This document shows positions 52,501 to 61,584 of a stretch of DNA of 64,000 nt, piece by piece; positions within the stretch are counted from its first letter, which is position 1; each line of letters starts with the position of its first letter. The stretch lies in the NCBI RefSeq assembly GCF_001957125.1, contig NZ_MPHJ01000004.1:85-64084 (forward strand). The letters are read 5' to 3'. This DNA comes from Shewanella sp. UCD-KL12. GTDB taxonomy: Bacteria > Pseudomonadota > Gammaproteobacteria > Enterobacterales > Shewanellaceae. A program made the translations under genes and the position numbers. The notes under the pieces are model-generated. The model was given only the letters and a program-made list of their open reading frames with translations. It did not search any database and had not been told where the DNA came from.

Positions 52501-52548
52501 GGTGTTGTAAATAAAAGGTGCTATGAATAAAAGCTGGTATGAATAAAA
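52501..52548. repeat. 16-bp tandem repeat carrying a start codon and a seven-codon ORF
   Basis: Three 16-bp units lie end to end: GGTGTTGTAAATAAAA, GGTGCTATGAATAAAA and GCTGGTATGAATAAAA. Units 2 and 3 match at 14 of 16 positions. Unit 3 holds the ATG (52539) of the GreA-like gene. Unit 2 holds an ATG at 52523 that reads MNKSWYE and stops with TAA at 52544-52546, overlapping the main start in another frame. Confidence 0.85.
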
Positions 52549-53054
52549 GTAAACTTGTAGAAAGCATAGTCACCCAACTTGAGGTAAAGCGGGCGTTGGC
52601 AATTAATGCGGCGAACCAAGCCCATGAAACGGCGACCCACACCGAAACCGTTGCAAAAAGTAAATATGAAACTTTCGGCCTTGAAGCTTCATACCTAGCT
52701 CACGGACAAGCTAAACGTGTCACTGAGTGTGAAGCTGAGATAAATCTATTTTCAAGTATGGCAATAAATGATTTCAGTGAAGAGGCTCAAGTTGGGGTAT
52801 CTGCTTTGGTCACCATTGAAGACCCTCAAGGTGAACTTAAAACATGTTTTGTGGCTCCTGGTGGCGGTGGTTTAAAGCTTGAAGCCAGAGAAGTACTATG
52901 TGGTTATGAGCCGTCGTCATTTAGCCAATTTATCACAGTGATCACGCCCTCATCCCCCTTGGGGGCAGCGCTAATTGGTCGCTCTATGTTTGACTCATTT
53001 ACGCTGGATATAGGCAGTAAAATCATAGTTTATGAGATAGTCGGCATATTTTAG
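52539..53054 (+). CDS. GreA/GreB C-terminal-domain-like protein
   Basis: The protein has 171 residues. The first half is a predicted coiled coil rich in Ala, Lys and Glu (VKRALAINAANQAHETATHT). The second half has the FKBP-like fold of transcript-cleavage factors: VSALVTIEDPQGELKTCFVA, then VITPSSPLGAALIGRSMFDSF and a final strand IIVYEIVGIF. The acidic tip of the coiled coil that catalyses cleavage in GreA is not obvious, so it may bind RNA polymerase in another way. The ATG lies in a tandem repeat with no strong Shine-Dalgarno. Confidence 0.78.
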   Translation: MNKSKLVESIVTQLEVKRALAINAANQAHETATHTETVAKSKYETFGLEASYLAHGQAKRVTECEAEINLFSSMAINDFSEEAQVGVSALVTIEDPQGELKTCFVAPGGGGLKLEAREVLCGYEPSSFSQFITVITPSSPLGAALIGRSMFDSFTLDIGSKIIVYEIVGIF

Positions 53055-53204
53055 CCCTTTTGAGTGGGTTGCAATCAATCAAACTTTCCCTCTGTTCATT
53101 ATTTTAATTTCATGATTTACCCTCGCTAACCCTTAGTTTATGATGTGTCTAACTTGTTGCTATTAAGTTGTTTTATTGAGGCTTGCATCAAATAAGGTGG
53201 TAAA

Positions 53205-54164
53205 TTGATTTCATATTATCGTAATGGCAATGGTTTGAGCTATGTTAAACAAGTTAAGGCTTGTAGGTATGCAGCCTTAACAATTTGTATAGCCATTATT
53301 CTATCTTTAACGAGCTACCAAGCGATGGCTCAAGATCTTGAACCGCGAAGTTATAGCAATATTCCTATCGGGATGAACTTTCTTGTTGTAGGTTATGCCC
53401 GCTCTCAAGGGGAAGTGTCTCCATCACCAAGTGCACCTGTTGAAGATGTAAACCTTGAAATTGACGGTGCTGTTATCGGTTACGCGCATTCATTTGCACT
53501 TGCAGGTCAATCTTCAAAAGTTGACATGGCCGTTTCTAGAGTATGCTTTGACGGGAGTGCAAGACTTGATGGTGAGACTGTCACTGCGGATCGGTGTGGC
53601 TATACCGATCCAAGCATTCGGCTTACTTGGAACTTTTATGGCGCTCCAGCGTTAAAGCCTAAAGATTTTGCCAGTTGGCAGCAGGGAGTTGTCGTTGGTA
53701 CAAGCTTACAGATCACCGCACCTATCGGCAGTTATAGTGACGATGTTTTGTTAAATGCAGGGACGAATCGCTGGATATTTAGGCCCGGTGTTGGCATGTC
53801 GCAAAAGCTAGGCCGCTGGTATTACAATCTTATCGCATCCATGAGGTTGTATGCGGATAATGATGAATATTATAATGATATTTTACTGACTCAAGAGCCA
53901 CAATATACTTTGCAGGGGCATCTTATCTACACTTTGAGCCCAGGTCACTGGGTATCGCTAAACTCCAACTATTTCTTTGGGGGTGAAACCTCGAAAAACA
54001 ATATTGAGTCGAATGACCGTCAAGAGAACTCACGTTTTGGTGTCACCTATTCATTTCCTCTGAGTCGGAGTAGCAGTATTAAGCTGAACTACAGTAAGGG
54101 AGTATTGACTCGTGTCGGTAATGACTTTGACTCATTTGGTGTTTTTTGGCAGTACGGTTTTTAA
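53205..54164 (+). CDS. Outer-membrane transporter-like protein (phenol MetA-pathway type)
   Basis: The precursor has 319 residues. It starts with TTG at 53205, with AAGGTGG five bases before. The signal peptide ends near QAMA-QD (about residue 42), after a long polar amino end. The mature part is rich in alternating strands such as GTNRWIFRPGVGMSQKLGRW and ends in FGVFWQYGF, with a terminal Phe as in beta-barrel proteins. It matches the MetA-pathway phenol-degradation family, whose members are predicted channels. No catabolic genes lie beside it, so the name should not be taken as evidence of phenol use. Confidence 0.78.
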   Translation: MISYYRNGNGLSYVKQVKACRYAALTICIAIILSLTSYQAMAQDLEPRSYSNIPIGMNFLVVGYARSQGEVSPSPSAPVEDVNLEIDGAVIGYAHSFALAGQSSKVDMAVSRVCFDGSARLDGETVTADRCGYTDPSIRLTWNFYGAPALKPKDFASWQQGVVVGTSLQITAPIGSYSDDVLLNAGTNRWIFRPGVGMSQKLGRWYYNLIASMRLYADNDEYYNDILLTQEPQYTLQGHLIYTLSPGHWVSLNSNYFFGGETSKNNIESNDRQENSRFGVTYSFPLSRSSSIKLNYSKGVLTRVGNDFDSFGVFWQYGF

Positions 54165-54202
54165 CGTGATACAAGATGGCTATATTGTCATTCGGAGGTT
54201 AT

Positions 54203-54550
54203 TTGTTTAAGTCTAGGCTTTATCTATCTCTCATATTATTAGTGTGTTTATCAGGTTGTAACCTGGCTAATCATGGCTCCTTTGTAACCCAGAGTTTTCA
54301 TCTAAATGATGGTAGTGTTCCGCAACTGCTGAGCAAAGTATCAGGAGAGAGCTGTCAAACCTCTGTTTTGTATTTTATTCCCTATGGCGAATCAGCATCA
54401 ACTGCAAACGCGATAGCTGATGCAAAATCAAAAGTGGCTGGAACACAGTTTTTAGCCGATATAACTATTGATGACGAATTTTGGTTTGAGTTTGGCTATT
54501 CGGTGCAATGTATTATTGTTTCCGCCACGGCGTATGGTGATATTGATTAG
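54203..54550 (+). CDS. Small lipoprotein of unknown function
   Basis: The protein has 115 residues. The frame opens at an ATG at 54176, but the TTG at 54203 has GGAGG four bases upstream and gives a compact lipoprotein signal: FKSRLYLSLILLVCLSGC, lipobox cysteine at residue 19. The mature part has two more cysteines (SGESCQTS, YSVQCIIV) and an alternating strand pattern. The family is not recognised. It follows the outer-membrane gene after 38 bp and is probably co-transcribed. Confidence 0.68.
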   Translation: MFKSRLYLSLILLVCLSGCNLANHGSFVTQSFHLNDGSVPQLLSKVSGESCQTSVLYFIPYGESASTANAIADAKSKVAGTQFLADITIDDEFWFEFGYSVQCIIVSATAYGDID

Positions 54551-54752
54551 GCACAAATGTTGAGTTAAGAGCACTTCTAAAGGCAGACATGGTTAAGATA
54601 ACTTGTCATGATTGGCTCTTAAGTCTGTAATTCGTCGCAAACATAAAAGTTACCCACCTTATACTGATTCGTATTATAATTGCTGTGCCTTTATAATGTG
54701 ATTGAATTTGAGCATTATTATTCTGTTTCGCAACTATCCTTGAGAGCTGTAC

Positions 54753-56093
54753 ATGTCCTTCTCGTCCCTTGGTTTAAGCCAACCTATACTCGACTCCCTT
54801 AAAGACCTTGGCTATGACACGCCAACTCCTATTCAAGCAGAAGCTATCCCCCTCGCTGTCAAAGGCAAAAGTTTGATCGCTGCGGCGCAAACGGGGAGTG
54901 GTAAAACGGCGACATTTGTATTACCGATTTTAGAAAAATTAGCCAGTGGTGAAACCCTGCGAAAAAAACGCGCTAGGGCATTAATATTAACTCCCACTCG
55001 AGAGTTAGCCATTCAGGTATTTAAGAGTATTGAAGCATATGGCAAAAACTTAAATTTGAAGGCTATGGCTGTATATGGTGGTGTTGATTATGCCCCTCAA
55101 AAACAGCAGTTAATTGAAGGTGTCGATATCGTTGTCGCTACACCGGGTCGCTTAAGAGATCTTTATACCCAAAGAGCGATTCATTTCGATGAAGTAGAGC
55201 TATTAGTCTTAGATGAAGCAGATAAAATGCTTGATATGGGCTTTATTGAAGACATTAATAAAATTGTCGATACCTTGCCTGAGCATAAGCAAACCTTACT
55301 CTTCTCAGCGACATTATCTCGTCAGGTGAGGGAGCTTGCTAAGGAGACTGCAGTTAATGCCGTCCAGCTTTCAGTCACGCAAAAAAGTGAAGGCAAGCCT
55401 AATATTGAACAATGGTTAGTGACAGTCGACAAGGACAAAAAGTCAGCTCTACTTAGTCATCTCATTAAGCAGAGTGACTGGCCCCAAGCACTTATTTTTA
55501 TTGAAACCAAACATGGCGCAGCTAAGCTGGTGGCACAACTCGAAAATCGTGAGATTCAAGCTGAGTGCATACACAGTGGGAGAACCCAAGCGATTAGGGA
55601 AAGTATCTTAGCTGACTTTAAATCTGGGAAAATTAAATACCTTATCTCAACAGGGATCTCAGCACGGGGTATCGATATTGATGAACTTCCTTTAGTGATC
55701 AATTATGACCTGCCTTTTCCTGCCGATGAATATGTCCACCGTATTGGGCGAACAGGTCGCGCAGGCGCTAAGGGAGAGGCACTCTCTTTGGTTTCGAAAG
55801 ATGACTTTAAAAACCTCTGTATGATTGAAAGTCGAATAAACCAGCTTATCGAGCGCCGAGTCATCGAAGGGTTTGAACCTCGTAAACTTGTCCCTGTGTC
55901 AGTGCTAAACTTTGTACCTAAAAACAAGCCTGCCAAGAAAAGCACAGTAAATAAGCCAGTAACTGAAGGAAGACAGAGTAAAAATACGCCAAAGCGAAAC
56001 TCAGAGAAACACACAGATAAAGGCAGCCGCAAAGCGAAAACTGAAACCCTCAAGGACGACAAACTACCGCTAAACCCTTGGGGTAGGTCATAG
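54753..56093 (+). CDS. DEAD-box RNA helicase, RhlE-like
   Basis: The helicase has 446 residues. The Q motif region is YDTPTPIQAEAIPLA, Walker A AQTGSGKT, then PTRELA, DEAD in VLDEADKMLD, SAT, and HRIGRTGRAG. The C-terminal 70 residues are lysine-rich and disordered, as in RhlE-type enzymes that help ribosome or mRNA remodelling, particularly in the cold. The exact subfamily among Shewanella DEAD proteins is uncertain. It is a single-gene unit with an AT-rich 200-bp promoter region. Confidence 0.9.
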   Translation: MSFSSLGLSQPILDSLKDLGYDTPTPIQAEAIPLAVKGKSLIAAAQTGSGKTATFVLPILEKLASGETLRKKRARALILTPTRELAIQVFKSIEAYGKNLNLKAMAVYGGVDYAPQKQQLIEGVDIVVATPGRLRDLYTQRAIHFDEVELLVLDEADKMLDMGFIEDINKIVDTLPEHKQTLLFSATLSRQVRELAKETAVNAVQLSVTQKSEGKPNIEQWLVTVDKDKKSALLSHLIKQSDWPQALIFIETKHGAAKLVAQLENREIQAECIHSGRTQAIRESILADFKSGKIKYLISTGISARGIDIDELPLVINYDLPFPADEYVHRIGRTGRAGAKGEALSLVSKDDFKNLCMIESRINQLIERRVIEGFEPRKLVPVSVLNFVPKNKPAKKSTVNKPVTEGRQSKNTPKRNSEKHTDKGSRKAKTETLKDDKLPLNPWGRS

Positions 56094-56310
56094 GCCTTTT
56101 TACAGTAACTATATTTCAAAACTTATATTTCAGAGCTTAGGTTCAATCAGCACAAGAGTAGTGATTTTTGTTTTCTACTTTGTGCTGAGAGTGCCAATTA
56201 TTTTGCGGAGTTAAAAATTGTAGATATAGAGCTATACTTTGCTTGCGTATTACAGGCTTAACTCCTATGATCCACTCGTTTTTTATTACCCATACACCGC
56301 AGGCGATTTC

Positions 56311-57525
56311 ATGCTTAACTCTCCGCTTTCCCCTAGCTCGACCGAATTAGTTATCAATGTTTTGGATATGGTTTTATCTGAAGGCAAACCTTTAGACCGT
56401 GCCTATTCCCATCATTTCTCGGGCCTGAATCTAGCGCCTTCTGAGCAGGCTCGCATTACAGTTGTAGCAGGTGATATTTTACGTCGGTTAAACCTCTATT
56501 GTTACCTATCTGATGTGAAGTTTGATGAAATGTCTCGAATGGGGACCCGATTACTCAATGCATGGCATACGTTCCATGAGCTAGACTTGCCTAAAATGCA
56601 ATATGCGCTTCAACTTGATAAAGCGCTTTATGCTGAACGGTTAGAGCAAGCAAAGGCTCAGCCAGCATTGTGGGATGGTTGTCCCGAATGGCTTGATGAG
56701 ATGGGACAAGCTCAACTGGGTGAGGATTGGGCTAAAGAGAGAGCGGCTTTAAATGCACAACCTAAACGTTATCTTAGAGTTAATCTATTAAAGTGTACTC
56801 GTGAAGAGCTAGCAAAGAAGTTAAGAAATGAGCAGGTACAGACAAAAGAGGTCGACGGTGTTGATACAGCGCTTGAGGTCACTTCAGATTCAGCGTTGTT
56901 CCGTACTGAGTGTTTCAAAAAAGGTTGGTTTGAACAGCAAGATGCTGGCTCTCAACTTGTTGCAGCGGCTTTAGATGCAAAACCTGGCATGCGAGTGATA
57001 GATGCATGTGCCGGTGCCGGTGGTAAAACACTTTCTATTGCGGCGCAGATGAAAGGTAAAGGTCGATTGCTTGCTATGGATGTCGAGCAATGGAAACTTG
57101 ATAGCTTAAAGCAGCGTGCTCGACGTGCTAATGCTCATAACGTAGAGACGCGTATAATCGCAAGCTCTAAGACTATTAAACGGCTTAAATTAAGTGCTGA
57201 CCGTGTGTTGTTAGATGTGCCATGTTCTGGACTTGGCGTACTTAAACGTAATCCAGATGCCAAGTGGCGTGATACTCCAGAGCGCCTACCTGTACTAGTA
57301 GAGCTGCAAAAGCATATTCTGCAAAGTTATAGTCGTATGGTTAAAGTTGATGGGATTTTAGTTTACGCAACTTGCTCAATCATGCCTGAAGAGAATAGAG
57401 ACCAAGTGGATGCTTTTCTGGCGGAAAACAAACATTTCAAATTTATTGAAGATGAGACTATCAGTGTTGCTGACTCAGGGTTTGATGGCTTTTATATGGC
57501 CAAGCTTGAGCGTATAGCTGAATAA
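56311..57525 (+). CDS. RsmB/NOP-family RNA m5C methyltransferase
   Basis: The protein has 404 residues. The frame opens at 56239, but the ATG at 56311 (MLNSPLSPSSTELVINVLDM) has AGGCGA upstream and fits the family start. S-adenosylmethionine binds at VIDACAGAGGKTLSIAAQMK. The two cysteines needed for the reaction are in VLLDVPCSGLGVLKR and VYATCSIMPEEN. It methylates cytosine C5 in rRNA or tRNA; it differs from RsmB itself by its short amino-terminal domain. The target base is not predictable. Confidence 0.9.
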   Translation: MLNSPLSPSSTELVINVLDMVLSEGKPLDRAYSHHFSGLNLAPSEQARITVVAGDILRRLNLYCYLSDVKFDEMSRMGTRLLNAWHTFHELDLPKMQYALQLDKALYAERLEQAKAQPALWDGCPEWLDEMGQAQLGEDWAKERAALNAQPKRYLRVNLLKCTREELAKKLRNEQVQTKEVDGVDTALEVTSDSALFRTECFKKGWFEQQDAGSQLVAAALDAKPGMRVIDACAGAGGKTLSIAAQMKGKGRLLAMDVEQWKLDSLKQRARRANAHNVETRIIASSKTIKRLKLSADRVLLDVPCSGLGVLKRNPDAKWRDTPERLPVLVELQKHILQSYSRMVKVDGILVYATCSIMPEENRDQVDAFLAENKHFKFIEDETISVADSGFDGFYMAKLERIAE

Positions 57526-57948
57526 CAGCAAGCGGCGCCTATTCCCTTTACCATCGCCCTTTTCTGCAAGGGTGATGGTGGTCTGATGATTATCGTCTGA
57601 TAATGTATGAAGATAGTTTACCTTACCCCTCATTAGGCTAATACCCCATTACTGTCTGCAAGAAATCCGCACAATCTTTTAGTTATCTTCAGCTGTTAAT
57701 AATACCCGAAGCTCAGCCTGACCTCATTACATAGGCATATCGCTAAAGCATGCTTATATTTTGTTAATATAGGATCTTTGTAGTCTAGAGAATGTGAGGA
57801 TGGCTATTTTATAACTTACTCATTGATAGGGATTTATAGTGATTGGTATCAGTAGCTTGTGTTGAAGATTAACCTTACAATTTCATAGTGTTTTAAAGCA
57901 TAAATCGGTACTATGTACGATATACGGGTTGTTTAGGTATGAGCATCT
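57526..57948. other. Intergenic region upstream of a GGDEF/EAL gene
   Basis: These 423 bp contain one stem, CCATCGCCCTT (57551-57561) with AAGGGTGATGG, just after the methyltransferase gene. It lacks a T-run. No ORF with a credible start and no RNA gene were seen in the rest. Confidence 0.4.
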
Positions 57949-60174
57949 ATGGAACAGAGTGGTTCATCAAGTATTGAAGTTTTTCCAGTCGTAACTGACT
58001 ATCATGTCAGCGTGAAACATTATGGAGCGATACTAGCGCTCCTGTTAGATGGCTCACCTCTTAGCGAAATATTATCCTCTTTAGTCTCACTTATTGAAGC
58101 TGAAAAACTGGGCACTATGGGCTCAGTTTTACTCCTTAGTGATGATGGTAAGCGGCTCCTTAATGGCGCTGCGCCTAGATTACCCGATGATTACAATAAG
58201 GCCATTCATGGCATTGAGATAGGTGATGGTGTCGGTTCATGTGGTACAGCTGCTTATCGTGGTGAACGTGTCATCGTTGAAGATATTGAAACCCACCCCT
58301 TTTGGGCTCCTTTTAAAGCGTTACCATTAAAGGCGGGTTTGAAAGCTTGTTGGTCGGAGCCGATTAAAGACAGCAAAGGCAATATTATTGGCACATTTGC
58401 CATGTATTACGACTCTCAAAAGTCACCAACAGCGCAAGATCTATTACTTATCTCAGAAGCTGCCAGTTTAGCGAGCTTAGCCATAGAAAGAAGTCGAGCC
58501 CTTCAGTTTCAACGTTTAACAAGTAATATATTTAAGCACTTACCCATCGCGCTCGTTATCACCAACGATAATTGGAATATTCTGAATGCCAACCCGGCGT
58601 TTTATCAATTAATTAAACTATCTGCCGAGAAAGAACATCAATTTGACCCTCACCATTTTTTTGAACCTTCAGGGTTAAACAAAATCGCTCATATGTATGA
58701 GTCTTTACAAAAGAACGAAGCATGGCAAGGGGAGCTAATTGGTAAGCGTTTATGTGGCGCTAGTTTTCATCTCGATCTAACTGTGACCATGTTTAAAGAC
58801 CCTTGCTTAGATGAAGTATGCTATGCATGGTTATTTAGTGATATTAGTGAGAGAAAACAAGCCTCTGAATTGATCGATTATCAAGCTAATTTTGATTCAT
58901 TAACTTCCCTTGCCAACCGTCATCAGCTGTTTCGTGTCATGCAAGAAGAGATAAACTCTGACAGTTTAATGCCAGGTTTTTCATTTATGTTGATGGACTT
59001 AGATCATTTTAAGCAGGTTAATGACACGTTAGGTCACGACAAAGGTGACAAGTTACTCGTCGAAGTATCAAAACGAATAAGTCACTGTATCCACGAATCA
59101 TTTCTACTTGCTAGATTAGGTGGCGATGAATTTGCACTTTTTTTACCTGGGTTAGTGAAAGCCAGTGAACTCACAAAGCTCGCCGATCATATTGTAGAAA
59201 GTGTTTCTCGGCCTTATCTTATTGATGATAAACAAGTATTAACTAGTATCAGCGTCGGCATTGCGCGCTTCCCTGAAGATGCATTGAACCTTGAGCAGTT
59301 ATTAAATTGTGCGGATCAGGCGATGTATGCTTCAAAAGAGGAGGGCAGAAATCGATTCCATTTCTTTACTCAGCAGATGCAGCAAGATGCTGAGCGCACA
59401 GCTGTAATTCATACCGCATTACGATTAGCATTAGATCTAGATGCGTTCGAGCTTAACTTTCAACCCATTGTTTCATTAACCACAGGGGAGATTATTCGTG
59501 CGGAGGTTTTGCTTCGGTGGAAGCATCAAGGGAATTACATCTCTCCACAAGATTTTATCCCCATCGCTGAAAGTAGTGGTTTGATTGTTGAAATTGGTCA
59601 GTGGGTGCGTAAAGAGGCGATGAATGCCTTAATGGAGTTTAAACAGATAAAGCCTGAAATAGGTTTATCAATTAATGTCTCTATGTATGAGTTTTGGTCT
59701 CATGCATTGCAAGACAGCTTAGTAAAATCGATAGAAGATATAGCAGTGGATTTAACGACTGAGGGCTTTCCCTTTGAATCTATGACAATTGAGATCACTG
59801 AATCGTTATTAATGAAAAACAATCATCACTCAATTCAATCATTAAACAAATTAAGAGAGATGGGATTAAAAGTTGCTATTGATGACTTTGGTACCGGGTT
59901 TTCCTCTTTATCCTATCTAAGTCAGTTTCCATTAGATCAAATTAAAATTGATAAAAGTTTTATTCAACAGTCTGAAGGAAATTATAAACAGCAAGCGCTC
60001 GTAACTGCGATAACGTCATTAAGTCATGCTTTAGGGCTAGATGTTATTGCTGAAGGTGTTGAAGTTGAACAAGAATTAGCGTTTGTTAAACAAGCAGGTA
60101 TTGGCTTAGTGCAAGGCTACTATTTTTACAAGCCAATGAGTAAAGCAGCACTGTTAGCTCAACTATCTTTATAG
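57949..60174 (+). CDS. GAF-PAS-GGDEF-EAL cyclic-di-GMP protein
   Basis: The protein has 741 residues and no membrane segment. A GAF domain (about 30-180, with GDGVGSCGTAAYRGERVIVED) and a PAS domain (about 195-305) come before a cyclase domain with intact GGDEF at 391-395. An EAL domain follows with EVLLRW at 519-524, NVSMYEFW, EITESLL, DDFGTG and IKIDKSF, all consistent with phosphodiesterase activity. No RxxD inhibitory site precedes GGDEF (the position reads HESF). The GAF type with GSCGTAA is common in redox or small-molecule sensors. It ends 35 bp from the convergent galT. Confidence 0.9.
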   Translation: MEQSGSSSIEVFPVVTDYHVSVKHYGAILALLLDGSPLSEILSSLVSLIEAEKLGTMGSVLLLSDDGKRLLNGAAPRLPDDYNKAIHGIEIGDGVGSCGTAAYRGERVIVEDIETHPFWAPFKALPLKAGLKACWSEPIKDSKGNIIGTFAMYYDSQKSPTAQDLLLISEAASLASLAIERSRALQFQRLTSNIFKHLPIALVITNDNWNILNANPAFYQLIKLSAEKEHQFDPHHFFEPSGLNKIAHMYESLQKNEAWQGELIGKRLCGASFHLDLTVTMFKDPCLDEVCYAWLFSDISERKQASELIDYQANFDSLTSLANRHQLFRVMQEEINSDSLMPGFSFMLMDLDHFKQVNDTLGHDKGDKLLVEVSKRISHCIHESFLLARLGGDEFALFLPGLVKASELTKLADHIVESVSRPYLIDDKQVLTSISVGIARFPEDALNLEQLLNCADQAMYASKEEGRNRFHFFTQQMQQDAERTAVIHTALRLALDLDAFELNFQPIVSLTTGEIIRAEVLLRWKHQGNYISPQDFIPIAESSGLIVEIGQWVRKEAMNALMEFKQIKPEIGLSINVSMYEFWSHALQDSLVKSIEDIAVDLTTEGFPFESMTIEITESLLMKNNHHSIQSLNKLREMGLKVAIDDFGTGFSSLSYLSQFPLDQIKIDKSFIQQSEGNYKQQALVTAITSLSHALGLDVIAEGVEVEQELAFVKQAGIGLVQGYYFYKPMSKAALLAQLSL

Positions 60175-60209
60175 ATAGGTGAGCTCAATGCACTTGTGTT
60201 CACTTTTTG

Positions 60210-61268
60210 TTATCTGTCTAAATAATGAATATCGCAAACGTTTCTTAATTTCTCTGCAGCTTGCTCCGGTGTTAAATCTCTTTGGGGCTCAGCGAGCATC
60301 TCGTAGCCAACCATAAATTTCTTGACGCTGGATGAGCGTAGAAGAGGAGGATAAAACACGGCGTGAAGCTGCCAATGGTCACCTGATAGCAATTCGCCAT
60401 TTTCATCTCGTACAAACGGTGCAAAGTGCCAGCCCATGGAGTAGGGGAATGAGCAACTAAATAAGTTATCATAGCGTATGGTTAACTGCTTTATCGCCAA
60501 TGCAAGATCTTCACTACTGGCACTATCTAGCTGATCAAAACGTGTAATCGCAATCTTTGGCATTAAAATAGTCTCAAATGGCCAAGCTGCCCAATAAGGA
60601 ACAACGGCTATCCAATACTCTGTCTCTATCACTGTGCGGCTTCCATCTCGCTTCTCTCGCAAGGCATAATCAAGCAGCAAATTACTAGCATGCTGTTGTT
60701 GATAGCGCTTTAGGTTTTTATCTTTACGCTTTACCTCATTAGGAATAAAGCTATTTGCCCATATCTGCCCATGAGGATGGGGTTGTGAGCAGCCCATAAC
60801 TGCGCCTTTGTTTTCAAATGCTTGTACCCAAGGATAGTGGCGGCTTAATCCTTCTATCTCTGTTTGCCATGTATTAATCACCAAATGGATCTGTTCAACC
60901 GTTAACCTAGGTAAACTTTTACTATGATCTGGCGAGAAACAGATCACTTTACTAAGACCTTGAGCACTTTCACTGTGCATAAGTGGATCTGTATTGACGG
61001 GGGCATTCGGGGTATTAGGCGATAACGCAGCAAAGTCATTCTCGAAAACAAAGGTTGTTTGGTACTCAGGATTTGTCTCACCATTAACCCTTAGGTTACC
61101 AGGGCAAAGAAAGCAACGGGTGTCATAGCTAGCTGATTCTGTTTGTTGCACTTGTTCATCTTGACCCTGCCAAGGTCGCTTTGCTCTATGTGGGGACACT
61201 AATACCCAGTCACCTGTTAATGGGTTATATCGTCGGTGAGGGTGTTCTGCAGGATCAAAATCTATCAT
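60210..61268 (-). CDS. galT: Galactose-1-phosphate uridylyltransferase
   Basis: The enzyme has 352 residues and exchanges UMP between UDP-glucose and galactose-1-phosphate in the Leloir pathway. The active-site HPHGQIWA segment gives the nucleophilic histidine, with [13 protein letters not shown] as the zinc site and the second metal-binding histidine in SMGWHFAPF. The length is that of E. coli GalT. It is divergent from the SNF2 helicase gene, with galK and galE not in the window. Confidence 0.95.
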   Translation of the reverse strand: MIDFDPAEHPHRRYNPLTGDWVLVSPHRAKRPWQGQDEQVQQTESASYDTRCFLCPGNLRVNGETNPEYQTTFVFENDFAALSPNTPNAPVNTDPLMHSESAQGLSKVICFSPDHSKSLPRLTVEQIHLVINTWQTEIEGLSRHYPWVQAFENKGAVMGCSQPHPHGQIWANSFIPNEVKRKDKNLKRYQQQHASNLLLDYALREKRDGSRTVIETEYWIAVVPYWAAWPFETILMPKIAITRFDQLDSASSEDLALAIKQLTIRYDNLFSCSFPYSMGWHFAPFVRDENGELLSGDHWQLHAVFYPPLLRSSSVKKFMVGYEMLAEPQRDLTPEQAAEKLRNVCDIHYLDR

Positions 61269-61411
61269 CTTTATCTCTTTGGATATTGTATAAAGTAATT
61301 CTATAGGAATTATGCCTGCAAAAGCGATAGCTAGTTTAAAAATAATTATTAAATTTTGAAGTCAGCAGAAAAGCTATCAAACACCAAATATTAGGGGTTT
61401 CTCTATTCCTT

Positions 61412-61433
61412 GATGATTTTGATAAAAATCATC
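61412..61433. promoter_or_regulatory. Palindrome between galT and the SNF2 gene
   Basis: GATGATTTT and AAAATCATC form perfect 9-bp arms around a four-base centre GATA. It lies in the divergent gap, 144 bp from galT and about 150 bp from the SNF2 start, and could be an operator. No known regulator is assigned. Confidence 0.3.
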
Positions 61434-61584
61434 CGGTATCAGTGTTATAGTTGATCTTTTCGACTTTATTCCAATGGGCTAATTGACATCGTTGACTCTT
61501 TAGCACTTGTCTGTTCTGGCAAGGAAGAGTAAATGGGTTATTTGAGTCTTGTGGCTTCTTTTGAGTGATTACTAAGGCGTGAGA

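Noticed and set aside
53205..54164. Phenol degradation role for the MetA-pathway-type gene
   Set aside because: The family name comes from one early context; no aromatic catabolism genes lie nearby.
55703..56119. Open frame of 138 codons on the minus strand inside the DEAD-box helicase gene
   Set aside because: It lies opposite a clear helicase; its sequence is not like any protein family and it has no credible start region.
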